Assembly: GCF_000763295.1 (NCBI RefSeq)
Contig: NZ_JRJE01000003.1
Span: 175,330 to 239,329 of the forward strand
Origin: Thalassospira australica
GTDB taxonomy: Bacteria; Pseudomonadota; Alphaproteobacteria; Rhodospirillales; Thalassospiraceae
Length of the DNA stretch: 64,000 nt
Direction of reading: 5' to 3'
Shown here: piece after piece, positions 47,501 to 55,821 of the stretch
Layout of the letters: each line of letters begins with the position of its first letter
Position numbering within the stretch: the first letter of the stretch is position 1
Program-made: the position numbers and the translations under genes
The notes under the pieces: generated by a model
The model's input: only the letters and a program-made list of their open reading frames with translations
Told to the model about the DNA's origin: nothing
Databases searched by the model: none

Positions 47501-47989
47501 CTGGCCTATAAGGACGAATACGAGGTCGCACGCCTTTACACCGACCCGGCGTTCCTTAAGAAAGTGACGCAGACCTTCACCGGGGATTACAAGATCAACT
47601 TCCATCTGGCACCGCCTGCTGTTGCCGACAAGGATCCGGAAAGCGGTCAGCTTAAGAAATCTGTTTATGGTCCCTGGATGATGAGCGCGTTTCACGTTCT
47701 GGCCAAGTTCAAGTTCCTGCGCGGGACGAAACTTGATCCATTCGGTCGCACGCACGAACGCAAGATGGAACGCCAGTTGATTGCAGATTACGAAAAACTG
47801 GTAGCAGAGGTCATTGGCGGGCTTGATCATGACAATGTCCGCATTGCCAACGCCCTTCTTGCCCTGCCTGAACAAATTCGCGGCTATGGTCATGTAAAGG
47901 ATGGCAACATTGCCAAGGTCAAAACGCGCGAAGCCGAACTGCTTGAACAATTCCGCAATCCGCCAGAACACCTTAAGGCGGCGGAATAA
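44501..47989 (+). CDS. Fused indolepyruvate ferredoxin oxidoreductase
   Basis: A 1162-residue single-chain enzyme that oxidatively decarboxylates aryl or branched 2-oxo acids (from Trp, Phe, Tyr) to acyl-CoA. The N-terminal part is the pyrimidine-domain alpha region with GCISGYRGSPLGGLDQQLW. A ThDP-binding region follows, with CPGCPHNSS and AGIGCHYM at about 430-460 and GEGATWIGQ. A cysteine-rich VCEGCGDCGEKSNC segment lies at about 630-645. The gamma domain begins TGVGGTGVVTIGALLG (about 730). This order is that of the fused IOR family of proteobacteria. No 8Fe-ferredoxin domain is attached. GGGAG precedes the ATG. Confidence 0.93.
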   Translation: MAQQLAAVQLDDKYTLEEGRVYLTGIQALVRLPLMQRQLDARAGLNTAGCISGYRGSPLGGLDQQLWRAKKFLTKQQIEFQAGVNEDLAATVVWGSQQVNMYKDAKYDGVFGMWYGKGPGVDRSGDVFKHANHAGTSQYGGVLVLAGDDHSCKSSTLPHQTEYAFIDAQIPVLNPSGVQDILDFGIHGWAMSRYSGCWVAMKTIAETVESSAAADVAPDRIMPVIPTDFDMPEGGLHIRWPDTPKEQEHRLMKYKLYAALAYARANKLNKTVIDSPNARLGIITTGKAYLDVMQAFDDLGISEEDAAKIGIRVLKVGMSWPLNRDDVREFAMGLEEIIVVEEKRAVMENQVKEQLYNWRDDARPTVIGKFDEKGDWILPSMDELTPARIAVVLAERIKRFYDSPAIHERIDWLAEKEREIAEPRPDVARIPWFCPGCPHNSSTKVPDGSRAMAGIGCHYMVNWMDRSTETFTHMGGEGATWIGQAPFTDTKHVFQNLGDGTYYHSGSLAVRAAVASGVNITYKILFNDAVAMTGGQPVDGPLTVPQITRQMYDEGAKRIIVLSDEPDKYPMGAEFAPGVDIRHRDTLDDTQKELREIEGVSILIFDQTCAAEKRRRRKRKLMVDPPKRVFINDLVCEGCGDCGEKSNCLAVVPVETEFGRKRAIDQSACNKDFSCLNGFCPSFVTIEGGELRKPEAAAKSGDTSSDAIFASLPRPTLPAIDDPWSVLITGVGGTGVVTIGALLGMAAHIEGKGIVGLDMAGLAQKGGAVVSHIRFAHDQNKLHAARIPAGEANVVLGCDLLVAASYEGLAKMRRGFTKAVINTHETVTGAFTHNPDFELKTNEHMKVINDACGADGVKFVEGSDIATRLMGNSIATNLFMLGVAWQQGLIPISEEALMQAIDLNGVAIDMNKQSFYWGRLYAHDPRRVIEVVGPNDAEAHPIATELSDIIAKRRAFLTDYQNAAYADRFTALVDKVAVAEKRLGDEDDLARTVAKYYFKLLAYKDEYEVARLYTDPAFLKKVTQTFTGDYKINFHLAPPAVADKDPESGQLKKSVYGPWMMSAFHVLAKFKFLRGTKLDPFGRTHERKMERQLIADYEKLVAEVIGGLDHDNVRIANALLALPEQIRGYGHVKDGNIAKVKTREAELLEQFRNPPEHLKAAE

Positions 47990-47998
47990 AAGATAAAT

Positions 47999-48028
47999 CA
48001 AAAGGGCCGCGACATGCGGCCCTTTTGC
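47999..48028. terminator. Bidirectional terminator between ior and patatin genes
   Basis: AAAGGGCCGC-GACAT-GCGGCCCTTT with A/T flanks serving both convergent genes. Confidence 0.9.
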
Positions 48029-48031
48029 TGT

Positions 48032-49210
48032 TCAGACGAAGCGCGGAAAACGGCCCTGGAATTCCGGCAGAAGGCGGATCGCCTCTTCTCGCAAACTTCG
48101 CACGGATTTTGCGTGGCGTTTGCGTTGCCGATAGTCGGCAATCATTTGATCGGTCGATACAAAGCCATCCTCAATACCGCGATCAAGGTTTTCCCACGTC
48201 CAGTCATAGTTGATATGCGGAGATACAGGGATTTCGACGATATCGATTTTACGACCGCTTTCGGCGACTTCGCGTTTGAAAGCCGTGACCGCATCCTCGC
48301 TGGCCGACGCGGCAAACAGCATGACCAGATTGTTGAGCGCGTCATAAAGATTTTCAGGCTGACGCACCTGTTTGAGATCCAGAATGCGACTGACCCAAAC
48401 TTCATTAACATCAGGGTGAAGTCGCAGGAAATCAAAGAAATTGACGGAATCGACCGTTGCCCCCTCGCAATAGGTGTCGCCATTGATTTCGACCGGTTCC
48501 TCGATAAACGGCAAGGCCGAACAGGCACAAAGCGTCTGGGCATTCATCTGTGGCAAATCGTAGTGATCGGGTTTATTGGTAAAAAGCTCCAGCCGTTGCT
48601 TGGAAAGATTATAGGCATTGTGGAACATGGCGGGCTTGTCGGGCTGATAAAGACGATCAAAATTCAGCCGATCCAGAAACATGCTGTCTGGGGAATAGAT
48701 CTTGGCCAATCCCTTGGTCTGGGTCTGGTAAATCGATCCGACGAGAAAACGTGACAACGGATTTGCCGCAAGAAAACCGTTTAGCAAAACATCATTGAAA
48801 TTGTGAGGCGTCCAGTATTTGGGGTTACCCATGAAGTGCTGCACATGTTCAACCGCCTCGCCGATGGCATCAGGAACAATCAATCCCTGATAGCTGTCGG
48901 GGTTAAAGAAGTAATTGAGTTTGTTGGCGAAATCAGAAAAGAAATCCGGGGCAAAGGCCGATGCAATCGGAAACCTTTCATAGACACTTGCCGGTCGGAA
49001 AATTTTACGAAAAAAGGCGATGGTCTGGTCAAGTTCCTGGCCCTCGTCCGCTTGATGCCAGGCAACCGAAAGCCAGGCGCCGATACAGGCAGAAGACCAG
49101 ATATCGAACGTGATATCCGGTTCCTGCTGCAAGCGTTTGAGCACACCGATACTCAAGCCAACAGCAGGCCCGCCGCCTGAAAGAAAGATAGCTCGTTTGA
49201 TCTTGTCCAC
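48032..49210 (-). CDS. Patatin-like protein with Cys at the nucleophile position
   Basis: A 392-residue patatin-fold protein. The oxyanion-loop GGGPAVGLS is at 12-20. The usual nucleophile elbow GxSxGA aligns with SACIGA, so Cys42 replaces Ser. The DGG/DGA dyad motif aligns with EGA (Glu249). Typical members are serine lipid acyl hydrolases; whether this form is active is unknown. The start is GTG 49210 with AGGAG eight bases before it; the frame opens to 49345 without similarity. It has no signal peptide. The C-terminal DWTWENLDRGIEDGF motif recurs in the short copy at 51890-52345. Confidence 0.8.
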   Translation of the reverse strand: MDKIKRAIFLSGGGPAVGLSIGVLKRLQQEPDITFDIWSSACIGAWLSVAWHQADEGQELDQTIAFFRKIFRPASVYERFPIASAFAPDFFSDFANKLNYFFNPDSYQGLIVPDAIGEAVEHVQHFMGNPKYWTPHNFNDVLLNGFLAANPLSRFLVGSIYQTQTKGLAKIYSPDSMFLDRLNFDRLYQPDKPAMFHNAYNLSKQRLELFTNKPDHYDLPQMNAQTLCACSALPFIEEPVEINGDTYCEGATVDSVNFFDFLRLHPDVNEVWVSRILDLKQVRQPENLYDALNNLVMLFAASASEDAVTAFKREVAESGRKIDIVEIPVSPHINYDWTWENLDRGIEDGFVSTDQMIADYRQRKRHAKSVRSLREEAIRLLPEFQGRFPRFV

Positions 49211-49564
49211 GTCGCAATCTCCTTGTTGAAAACCGAATACTTCGGCCCAAACAACATGGTGCAAGCGTTGCGGATGCCTCCGCTTACACCATCGCTTACC
49301 CCCAGGAGATACCAGTCCATCTTTGCGGACCTGTAGATACGGCAATCATTATAATGATTTTAAGCCGCTACATTTGAGACAATTATTCAATAGTGATGTG
49401 ACAAAACACGCGAATACATATACCTAGATATATATAAAACCGAAAAACATATACCAAAATACCATTTTTATTAAATCTATATTTATAATATCTAAATTAC
49501 AAACCTGAACACTGTCGATTTAATTTAACAAATACTTTGGATATTATTTTTAAATCCGAAACAC
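49211..49564. other. AT-rich intergenic region upstream of patatin gene
   Basis: The segment 49370-49560 is strikingly AT-rich (long runs such as AGATATATATAAAA) compared with the GC-rich surroundings. It contains no coding frame and no recognised RNA. It may hold the patatin promoter, or be an H-NS-like silencing or transferred segment. Confidence 0.6.
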
Positions 49565-49588
49565 AAAAACCGCCCGAGGGCGGTTTTT
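49565..49588. terminator. Terminator of the Cache-protein gene
   Basis: AAAAACCGCCC / GGGCGGTTTTT hairpin, 22 bp beyond the stop on the minus strand; symmetric, so it could work in both directions. Confidence 0.9.
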
Positions 49589-49609
49589 GCTTTTCGAAGT
49601 TATTACTTT

Positions 49610-50080
49610 CTATTCGTAATAACCCACCATGAAAATCTTGCTGTCATGGGCTTTCACCCAGGTTTTCTTTTCAGCAAGTTTTTTGGTCTGCGGATGAGTC
49701 CAGGTATAATTGGACCAGCCACCATCCGGCGTTGCCTTGCCGGTTTCAACCATGTCACGAATGATGAACTTGCTGTTCACATCCTGAAGATCCCAGAGGC
49801 CAGGGTTATTGACCAGTTTCGGGTTGATGGCATGGGTCAGGAAAGTGCCCTTTTCGCCATCAGCGACAATCACATAGAACTCGTCAAAGACATATTCGCC
49901 TGCCTTGTCGTTGAAAACGGCAAAGGATTTTTCCTGCCCGACTTCGTCATAAAGCGCGATTGCCTTGTCCACCAGATCCTTGGCGGTTGCTTCCTTATCC
50001 TGGGCCATGGCCGACGATACATTCAGAACCATCAGGAACGACACCAAAGCCGCACCGAACGAACGCAAAACCATATTCAT
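49610..50080 (-). CDS. Secreted single Cache-domain-like protein
   Basis: A 156-residue protein with a signal peptide (about 1-27, SFLMVLNVSSAMAQ) and a Cache-type domain. The pattern is KDLVDKAIALYDEVGQEKSF, YVFDEFYVIVADGEKGTFLTH, then LWDLQDVNSKFIIRDMVETG and WSNYTWTHPQTKKLAEKKTWV, as in single-Cache (sCache_2-like) sensory modules. No membrane anchor follows, so it should be free in the periplasm. It lies 72 bp downstream of a chemoreceptor gene on the same strand and may be a co-expressed binding protein for it. ATG 50080 is favoured by AAGGGG upstream. Confidence 0.82.
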   Translation of the reverse strand: MNMVLRSFGAALVSFLMVLNVSSAMAQDKEATAKDLVDKAIALYDEVGQEKSFAVFNDKAGEYVFDEFYVIVADGEKGTFLTHAINPKLVNNPGLWDLQDVNSKFIIRDMVETGKATPDGGWSNYTWTHPQTKKLAEKKTWVKAHDSKIFMVGYYE

Positions 50081-50152
50081 CCTGAATTCCCCTTTGATCA
50101 TAGATGAGTGTAGTGAGTAGTGGTTAGTTGAAGTGTTAGAAAAACTGGTCCG

Positions 50153-51853
50153 TCAGACTGCGCGCAGCCGGGCGACAAGACCATCAACCGAACTGCTTAA
50201 GCCCGCCATTTCACGGCTAAGCTCAGCGGTTGCCTCGCCGACACTTCCCGCAGAATCGCGGGTTGCGCGGGCGATATCGCGCACATCACCGATGCCGCCC
50301 GACACGGTTTCGGCATAACCGGCAGCCTCGGAGATACTGGTGCTGATCTGTCCTGTCGCGTTCCCCTGCTCCATGACAGATTCTGCCGTCAGCCTCAGAA
50401 CTTCATTGATGCCCTGGACACTCTCGACGATGGTTCGGATCGCCTCGACCGCCTGACCGGTTTCGGCACGGACATTGGCGATTTCCGTTGCAATCTCTTC
50501 GGTTGATTTTGCCGTCTGGCTTGCAAGGTTTTTCACCTCATTTGCGACCACGGCAAAACCTTTGCCCGCTTCACCAGCGCGCGCAGATTCAATCGTCGCA
50601 TTCAACGCCAGAAGGTTGGTTTGCTCGGCGATATTGCCGATTAGGGCTGCGACATCCTCAATCCGGATGCTGGCTTCTTCGAGGCGTCGGATTTTTTCGT
50701 CCGCGTCACGGGCCTGTTCGCTGGCTTCTTGCGCCTGCCGACTGCTTTTCTGGATTTCTTCACTGATATGGGCAATTGCCCCAGCAAGCCCGGCCGCAGC
50801 TTGGGAAATCTCGCCCATATTGTGGCTCGATTTGCCCGATGCATCAAAGGCGCTTTCGCTTTGCTGGTCGGTTCTTTCAGCATTGCCAAGAAGTGCCGAG
50901 GCGGACGCACCGATCTGCTCAATCGCTGCACTTACCGCCGTTGCCGTCCCCTGTACCGAGGTTTCGATATCCTGGGCAAGCTCCTGCATAATAAGGCGTT
51001 TTTCCTCGATTGCGCGGGCTTCATCCTCTTGACGTTGCTCTTCGGCAGCTTCGAGGCTTTCGGCATTCTGGCGGAACACTTCAACCGCATCGGCCATCTT
51101 GCCCATCTCGTCCTTGCGCCCGGTGTAGGGTACGGAAATGTCTATCTTACCTTCGGCAAGTTCGCGCATCACATGGGTAAGATTTTTGACCGGGCCGCCA
51201 ATCAGGCTTGCGATCACAAAGCTGATCACGGCCATTGCAACCGATGCCAGAATAGCGGCTATCACGGTCTGATCCTGGGCCGAACTGCCCACTGCCATTG
51301 CAGCACCACTTGCGCTATCCATTCGAAGCTCTGCAGTACCGCGCAGCTTTGAAAGAATATCGGTCAGGGCTTCATAATCGGATTGTGCGGACCATGAAAA
51401 GCTAAGCGCGCCGGTATAATCAATGTCCAACATCCCAAGGACCTGATTGACCTTGCCAAGATAACCGTCAAAACGTTCCTGAGCATCCACCGACATCTGA
51501 CGCCCGGAATCCGTAAGGTTTTCATTTTCAAGCAACGTCACAAAGGACAGTTTTGCTTCTTCAATTTGCGTATCAAGTTCCTGGGTAACGCTGTTCATCC
51601 GGTCTTCATCAACACCAGCCGCAGACCATGAAAGCAAACGATAGACGGTCTGATGTACTCTGGTCACATTGCGATCAATCTCGCTGATATCCTTGACCTC
51701 TGGATATGCTTCGCTGACGGCGAACTCCAGACCATCAGAAAGCGACATCATGGCTCGCCCGCCGATCAGGCTGACAGCAATGATGGTGACAACCGCAATA
51801 ACCGGCAAAATGGAAAGTTTGGTCCCGATACTCAGATTCGCAAAAGTCTTCAT
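50153..51853 (-). CDS. Methyl-accepting chemotaxis protein (4HB-type sensor)
   Basis: A 566-residue chemoreceptor. TM1 is at about 13-35 ([20 protein letters not shown]), a 4-helix-bundle periplasmic domain at about 36-185, and TM2 at 190-212 ([20 protein letters not shown]). HAMP and a signalling domain with the tip [20 protein letters not shown] follow. The signalling part is shorter than in the tandem pair at 17797-22588 and diverges from it. There is no C-terminal CheR pentapeptide. ATG 51853 gives a short cytoplasmic start. The downstream Cache protein is probably co-transcribed. Confidence 0.93.
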   Translation of the reverse strand: MKTFANLSIGTKLSILPVIAVVTIIAVSLIGGRAMMSLSDGLEFAVSEAYPEVKDISEIDRNVTRVHQTVYRLLSWSAAGVDEDRMNSVTQELDTQIEEAKLSFVTLLENENLTDSGRQMSVDAQERFDGYLGKVNQVLGMLDIDYTGALSFSWSAQSDYEALTDILSKLRGTAELRMDSASGAAMAVGSSAQDQTVIAAILASVAMAVISFVIASLIGGPVKNLTHVMRELAEGKIDISVPYTGRKDEMGKMADAVEVFRQNAESLEAAEEQRQEDEARAIEEKRLIMQELAQDIETSVQGTATAVSAAIEQIGASASALLGNAERTDQQSESAFDASGKSSHNMGEISQAAAGLAGAIAHISEEIQKSSRQAQEASEQARDADEKIRRLEEASIRIEDVAALIGNIAEQTNLLALNATIESARAGEAGKGFAVVANEVKNLASQTAKSTEEIATEIANVRAETGQAVEAIRTIVESVQGINEVLRLTAESVMEQGNATGQISTSISEAAGYAETVSGGIGDVRDIARATRDSAGSVGEATAELSREMAGLSSSVDGLVARLRAV

Positions 51854-51889
51854 TCTTTGGCTATCCAAAATTAACGTTCACAGGTGACG

Positions 51890-52345
51890 TCAGGCAGCGT
51901 CGTTACTAGCCGCCTGAAGTTTGGCAACGGTCACGTCGCCGGTCGTATTTCGATAAGCAGAAAGAACATCGTCGGTCGCGCAATAGCCGTCCTCGATGCT
52001 GCGATCGAGGTTTTCCGACGTCCAGTCGTAGCTGATATTGGCTTCCACCGGGATTTCAATGACCCGGATATCGTGCACGCCTCCAGCAAGCTTGTATTTG
52101 AACAGCTCGACGTCTTCTTCAGCGTTGATGATCTGGGAAAAGAAATCCGGAGCAAAAGCAGCGGCAATCAGACACCGGTCATAGCGTTTTTGCGACCGGC
52201 AGATCCTGTTAAAAAATTCGACTGTCTGTTCGTATTCACGCCCAAGATCGGATTGCTTCCAGGCAGCCGCACGCCAGGCACCGATACTCAAACCAACAGC
52301 TGGTCCGCCCCCAGCCAAAGCAATCGCACGTTTCGTTTCCGCCAT
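51890..52345 (-). pseudogene. Internally deleted patatin-like gene copy
   Basis: A 151-codon open frame clearly related to the patatin-like protein at 48032-49210. It keeps the start (KRAIALAGGGPAVGLSIG), lacks the next 22 residues with the nucleophile Cys, keeps AFAPDFFS-like residues up to about 100, then jumps about 200 residues to the C-terminal IEIPVEANISYDW part. The first deletion is exactly 66 bp between CCGATAC repeats present in the intact gene, so the frame survived. Nucleophile and acidic dyad residues are both gone, so enzyme activity is not expected. It lies just upstream of the chemoreceptor gene. It is still open and could make a small protein. Confidence 0.8.
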
Positions 52346-52627
52346 GTCCTTGTCCCCCAAAGAAGGAACCGGGCATTACACCCAACACGGGTCAGTCGAA
52401 ACGAATTTCAAAAATCGCTCGCGCTGACCCAAGCGCTCTCGCAATACTTATATTGCATTGCACAAACACAACTTTTAGGCCAGTGCGTTTCGAGGTAAAG
52501 AAACTTATACGTTTTGATGCTATGCGATAGATTAGTAAAAGTTGCAGGTAAAATTATAGTTTAATATCAATGACTTAGCATTTTATATTAATCTGTAAGA
52601 ATAATAGGAATATAACCTTTGGTTTAC
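52346..52627. other. AT-rich intergenic region upstream of the deleted patatin copy
   Basis: The segment 52500-52620 is AT-rich, like that before the intact patatin gene. It contains no coding frame. It lies downstream of mmcB and probably carries the promoter of the patatin-remnant/chemoreceptor/Cache unit. Confidence 0.5.
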
Positions 52628-53083
52628 CTATCCCAATACGTTTTCCTTTGAAGAAAATGCACTTAAACGTCCTGCTGCGGTTTGCCCAAACGAGATCAGA
52701 AGCTTTTTTCGACGCGCTGCGGAGAGCTTTTCCTCCGAACCTGATCGAATGATGGCGGCCTCGAAACGATCCGCCACGATCAGTCCGACATCCTCAGGAA
52801 TAAGTTCCTTGGGAAAGTGCATCGGGACGGCAAAATAAAACCTGTCACAGTAATCCAGATAGCTTTGCCATTTCTGATCAACCCGGAAATCTTCGACTGA
52901 AGATTTGACTTCAACTGCCCAAAGTTCGCCTTTCTCCCCAAGGGCCAACACATCAAGCCTGCGTCCATTGCCCAGACGAAGCTCCGTCAGGCACGCCATA
53001 CGGTGATGATATAAAAGTCGACAAACGCCCTGGGTCACATCAGATGTGATTTCCGGGCGCGTCGGCATTGTTTCTGTTGCCAT
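52628..53083 (-). CDS. mmcB: MmcB-family DNA repair protein (PD-(D/E)XK fold)
   Basis: A 151-residue protein matching the alphaproteobacterial MmcB/DUF2161-like family, described in Caulobacter as a SOS-linked repair protein. The nuclease-fold motif is readable as GRRLDVLALGEKGELWAVEVKSS, giving the D...ExK triad, followed by FRVDQKWQSYLDYCDRFYFA. ATG 53083 is chosen over 53089. It is separated from gapR upstream by a terminator. The membership is by motif pattern and is not backed by a search. Confidence 0.8.
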   Translation of the reverse strand: MATETMPTRPEITSDVTQGVCRLLYHHRMACLTELRLGNGRRLDVLALGEKGELWAVEVKSSVEDFRVDQKWQSYLDYCDRFYFAVPMHFPKELIPEDVGLIVADRFEAAIIRSGSEEKLSAARRKKLLISFGQTAAGRLSAFSSKENVLG

Positions 53084-53102
53084 AAGCACAGCTTACAAAA
53101 GC

Positions 53103-53128
53103 AAAAGCCCGCATAAAAGCGGGCTTTT
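53103..53128 (-). terminator. Terminator of gapR
   Basis: Perfect 10-bp arms AAAAGCCCGC / GCGGGCTTTT with a six-base loop, symmetric with T-tails on both strands. Confidence 0.9.
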
Positions 53129-53173
53129 AAGTCAAGGATCGGTCTCCTGACACAAGATGTCAGTGATGGGCGA

Positions 53174-53419
53174 TCAATTCATGCCAAGAGCACGTTTGTA
53201 GACCTCTAGAATTTCTTCCTGTTCGGTGCGCTCGTGGTCTTCCATTTTGCGCAGACGAATGATCTGGCGCAGGATTTTGACGTCATAGCCAAGCGCCTTG
53301 GCTTCGCCATAGACTTCCTTGATGTCAGCCATCAGGTTGGCTTTTTCTTCTTCAAGGCGTTCGATACGCTCAACATAGCTCGCAAGCTGATCGGCTGCGA
53401 TACCACCGACTTCGGTCAT
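53174..53419 (-). CDS. gapR: GapR-like (DUF2312) nucleoid-associated protein
   Basis: An 81-residue coiled-coil protein: GIAADQLASYVERIERLEEE, then KEVYGEAKALGYDVKILRQI and the closing EEILEVYKRALG, which is the conserved DUF2312/GapR pattern. In Caulobacter GapR clamps overtwisted AT-rich DNA ahead of polymerases and replication forks. The ATG at 53419 fits family length; the frame is open to 53488. It has its own terminator. Confidence 0.92.
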   Translation of the reverse strand: MTEVGGIAADQLASYVERIERLEEEKANLMADIKEVYGEAKALGYDVKILRQIIRLRKMEDHERTEQEEILEVYKRALGMN

Positions 53420-53532
53420 CAATTCTTCTCCGATGATGGATTGCACAGCGGATATCCGGTGCGCGAAATTTACAGGGCCCAAACCCATTTCGGCGCGACG
53501 ATACTCAATGCATTCCGCGCTGACAAGAGTCG

Positions 53533-54702
53533 TTAGGTATCAGACTTTGCCTTGGGCTGTGTTTCTTCGATCAGTTGATCAGCAACCATGATCAATGCAT
53601 CCTTTGAACTGGCCCCGTTTTCAACTGCCCTGTCGTATGTTTCGCGCTGCCGTCGGGCACTGGTGCCTCGACTGACGATTTTGCGTGCATGTTCGACTTC
53701 GGCCACACAGTCAAAAAATTCGGCATCGGGGCGGATCAGCCCAAGAATTTCTTCGAGCAAATCGGCATAGGGGACAATCTCGCTCCGGCCGAAATCAATC
53801 AGCCCGGCCTTCTCGCCGGGGTCGCTGCCATAACGGCACGCCCGCCAGCGGTTTTCACGCACCAGCATATTCGCATAAATCCGCCAGCGCTGATTGTTGC
53901 GCCGTAAACGATACAACATCCGCATCAGGCACCGCGTGATGGACGCCACACAAACCGCATCCTCAAGATCGGTACAAACATCGGCAATGCGCATCTCAAG
54001 GGTCGGCCAGCGATCCGAGGGCCGCAAGTCCCACCAAAGCTTGGTGCCATCATCGATCACACCTGCATCAATCAACATGTCCACATGGCGGCGATATTCC
54101 GCCCACGACCCGAAAACTTCGGGAAGGCCGGTGCGCGGCAGATTATCAAACACCGAAAGCCTGAAGGTCTGAAGCCCCGTCTCCTTGCCACGCCAGAACG
54201 GCGAGCTGGTCGTAAGCGCCAGAAGATGTGGCAGGAAGTAGCTGGCCTGTGCCATCAGTTCGATGCGAAGGTCATCATCTTCGATCCCGACATGAACATG
54301 CATGCCGCAAATAAGCAGCCGGTCCACCACCGTGCGCAAATCGCGCGCGATGGTGTTATAGCGTTCGCCGTCAGTATGTTTTTGATTGTCCCATTGGGCA
54401 AAGGGATGTGTCGATGCCGCCAGAAGCGCCATGTCATATTTTGCTGCCACCTCGGAAAGCGTGGTGCGCATATGAATAAGTTGCTCGCGGGCCTCTGCGG
54501 CACTGTTGCAGACCTGAGTTCCGGTTTCGATCTGACAGCGCATGAATTCGGATGATACCTGATCCCCCAATTTGGCCTTGGCGTCTTTGAGGAAATCGGC
54601 AGGCGGATCGGTTGCCAGGTCGCGGGTTTCGCGATCCACAAGCCAGAATTCTTCTTCGATGCCAATGGAAAATCCCGGTTCGCGCGCCTTGGCCCCTGCC
54701 AA
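53533..54702 (-). CDS. YbdK-type carboxylate-amine (glutamate-cysteine) ligase
   Basis: A 389-residue GCS2-family ATP-dependent ligase. The N-terminal motif is FSIGIEEEFWLVD. Later come CGMHVHVGIEDDDLRIELM, PFWRGKETGLQTFRLSVFDNLPR (in two stretches), and WWDLRPSDRWPTLEMRIADVCTDLEDA. The start is taken as TTG 54702, eight bases after AGGAG and one base past the stop of the amidohydrolase gene; the frame is open to 54759. Family members have weak gamma-glutamylcysteine activity in vitro, and the true substrate here is unknown. It is coupled to the upstream gene. Confidence 0.85.
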   Translation of the reverse strand: MAGAKAREPGFSIGIEEEFWLVDRETRDLATDPPADFLKDAKAKLGDQVSSEFMRCQIETGTQVCNSAAEAREQLIHMRTTLSEVAAKYDMALLAASTHPFAQWDNQKHTDGERYNTIARDLRTVVDRLLICGMHVHVGIEDDDLRIELMAQASYFLPHLLALTTSSPFWRGKETGLQTFRLSVFDNLPRTGLPEVFGSWAEYRRHVDMLIDAGVIDDGTKLWWDLRPSDRWPTLEMRIADVCTDLEDAVCVASITRCLMRMLYRLRRNNQRWRIYANMLVRENRWRACRYGSDPGEKAGLIDFGRSEIVPYADLLEEILGLIRPDAEFFDCVAEVEHARKIVSRGTSARRQRETYDRAVENGASSKDALIMVADQLIEETQPKAKSDT

Positions 54703-54703
54703 A

Positions 54704-55504
54704 TCAGTCTCTCCTGATTTTATAAAGGTTCGGATCAGCGAGAATATCAACGAAGGCATCGCCCAGGATCTTCGCCCATTTCACGCATCCTTCATCAGTA
54801 TCAATCAGATCCTGACGAATTTCAATCGACACACAGGGCAGACCGGCGGCTTCGCCATGATGATCAATGGTGTAATCGGCCAATTGACGCCCGGAATAGG
54901 GTTCATTGTCGCCAATGGTCAAATCCGGGTTTTGTGTGCGCAAGGTTTCCATCAACGCCAAAGGGATACGGTCATCCTTATCCCATAAAACGCCAATTTC
55001 CCAAGGACGTTCGAAATCCTGGAACACTGGTGTAAAGCTGTGAATGGCGATCAGGGCCGGGGCAATTTTATGGGCATGGAAGCGGGCAATCTGTTCTTCG
55101 ATGGCCCAGTGATAGGGCAAAAAAATCTCGCGGATACGGTCCATATGCTCTGTCGGCGAGATGTTCCGGTTGCCTGGCACCACGGTCTGATCGGCAACTT
55201 CGGGCATCCCGGTCGGGTCCCAAAGTTGGCGGTTGCAATCAATCACCAAACGGGAATAGCCCCCCAGAACCGCAGGGCAATCAAAGCGATCAACAAGAAT
55301 TTCCGTCACTTTGCGGGCACCGATGTCCCAGCCGATATGACGTTTGCGCTCTTCTTCGGGCAGACCAAGCGTTCCCAGCTTTTTGGGGATTTCACGCGAT
55401 GCATGATCGCAAACAAAAAGCGAATGCCCCTTGCCGTTTTTGTTCAAAACCTCAAACGGGGCGGGATCATCATGGCCCAAAAGGGCCCCTGCTTGGTTCG
55501 GCAC
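54704..55504 (-). CDS. N-formylglutamate amidohydrolase family protein
   Basis: A 266-residue protein with the family start FVCDHASREIPKKLGTLGL, the acidic/His motif HIGWDIGARKVTEILVDRF, NRQLWDPTGMPEV and the C-terminal HGEAAGLPCVSIEIRQDLI. The start is GTG 55504 with AGGAG seven bases upstream; the frame to 55624 has no similarity. True HutG-type enzymes act in histidine breakdown, but no hut gene is nearby. It is transcribed with the YbdK-type ligase, so a shared gamma-glutamyl or formyl-peptide pathway is possible. Confidence 0.85.
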   Translation of the reverse strand: MPNQAGALLGHDDPAPFEVLNKNGKGHSLFVCDHASREIPKKLGTLGLPEEERKRHIGWDIGARKVTEILVDRFDCPAVLGGYSRLVIDCNRQLWDPTGMPEVADQTVVPGNRNISPTEHMDRIREIFLPYHWAIEEQIARFHAHKIAPALIAIHSFTPVFQDFERPWEIGVLWDKDDRIPLALMETLRTQNPDLTIGDNEPYSGRQLADYTIDHHGEAAGLPCVSIEIRQDLIDTDEGCVKWAKILGDAFVDILADPNLYKIRRD

Positions 55505-55732
55505 GCGTATTCTCCTGAAATTCGATGATCTTAGGCGGCAGGTCAGCCAAGCGATCGCTTGGCAAAACCGGGGGCGATCACATGACAGAAGGCCAAAAGG
55601 GTTAAAGGCCCGTCGGTGCGCCAACCGGCCCTTGTTGAACTATCAATTAATCACCATCAAGACAAGATTGCCCTGTCATAAGCACCGCACAACATATCGA
55701 CACTTTGCGTCCGCCCCAAACATCCCTTAAAC

Positions 55733-55743
55733 TGGTATGACCA
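55733..55743. promoter_or_regulatory. FadR/GntR-type operator TGGTATGACCA
   Basis: TGGT-ATG-ACCA matches the dyad recognised by the FadR subfamily of GntR regulators. It lies 79 bp upstream of the regulator ATG, consistent with autoregulation. The rest of the 317-base gap 55505-55821 is unremarkable. Confidence 0.65.
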
Positions 55744-55821
55744 TTCGAAGGATGATCCGGGCTCATGCCCGGTTGGTTTGATTGGAATGGCACAGAAAAA
55801 TGCGATTGGAGACACCCAAAC

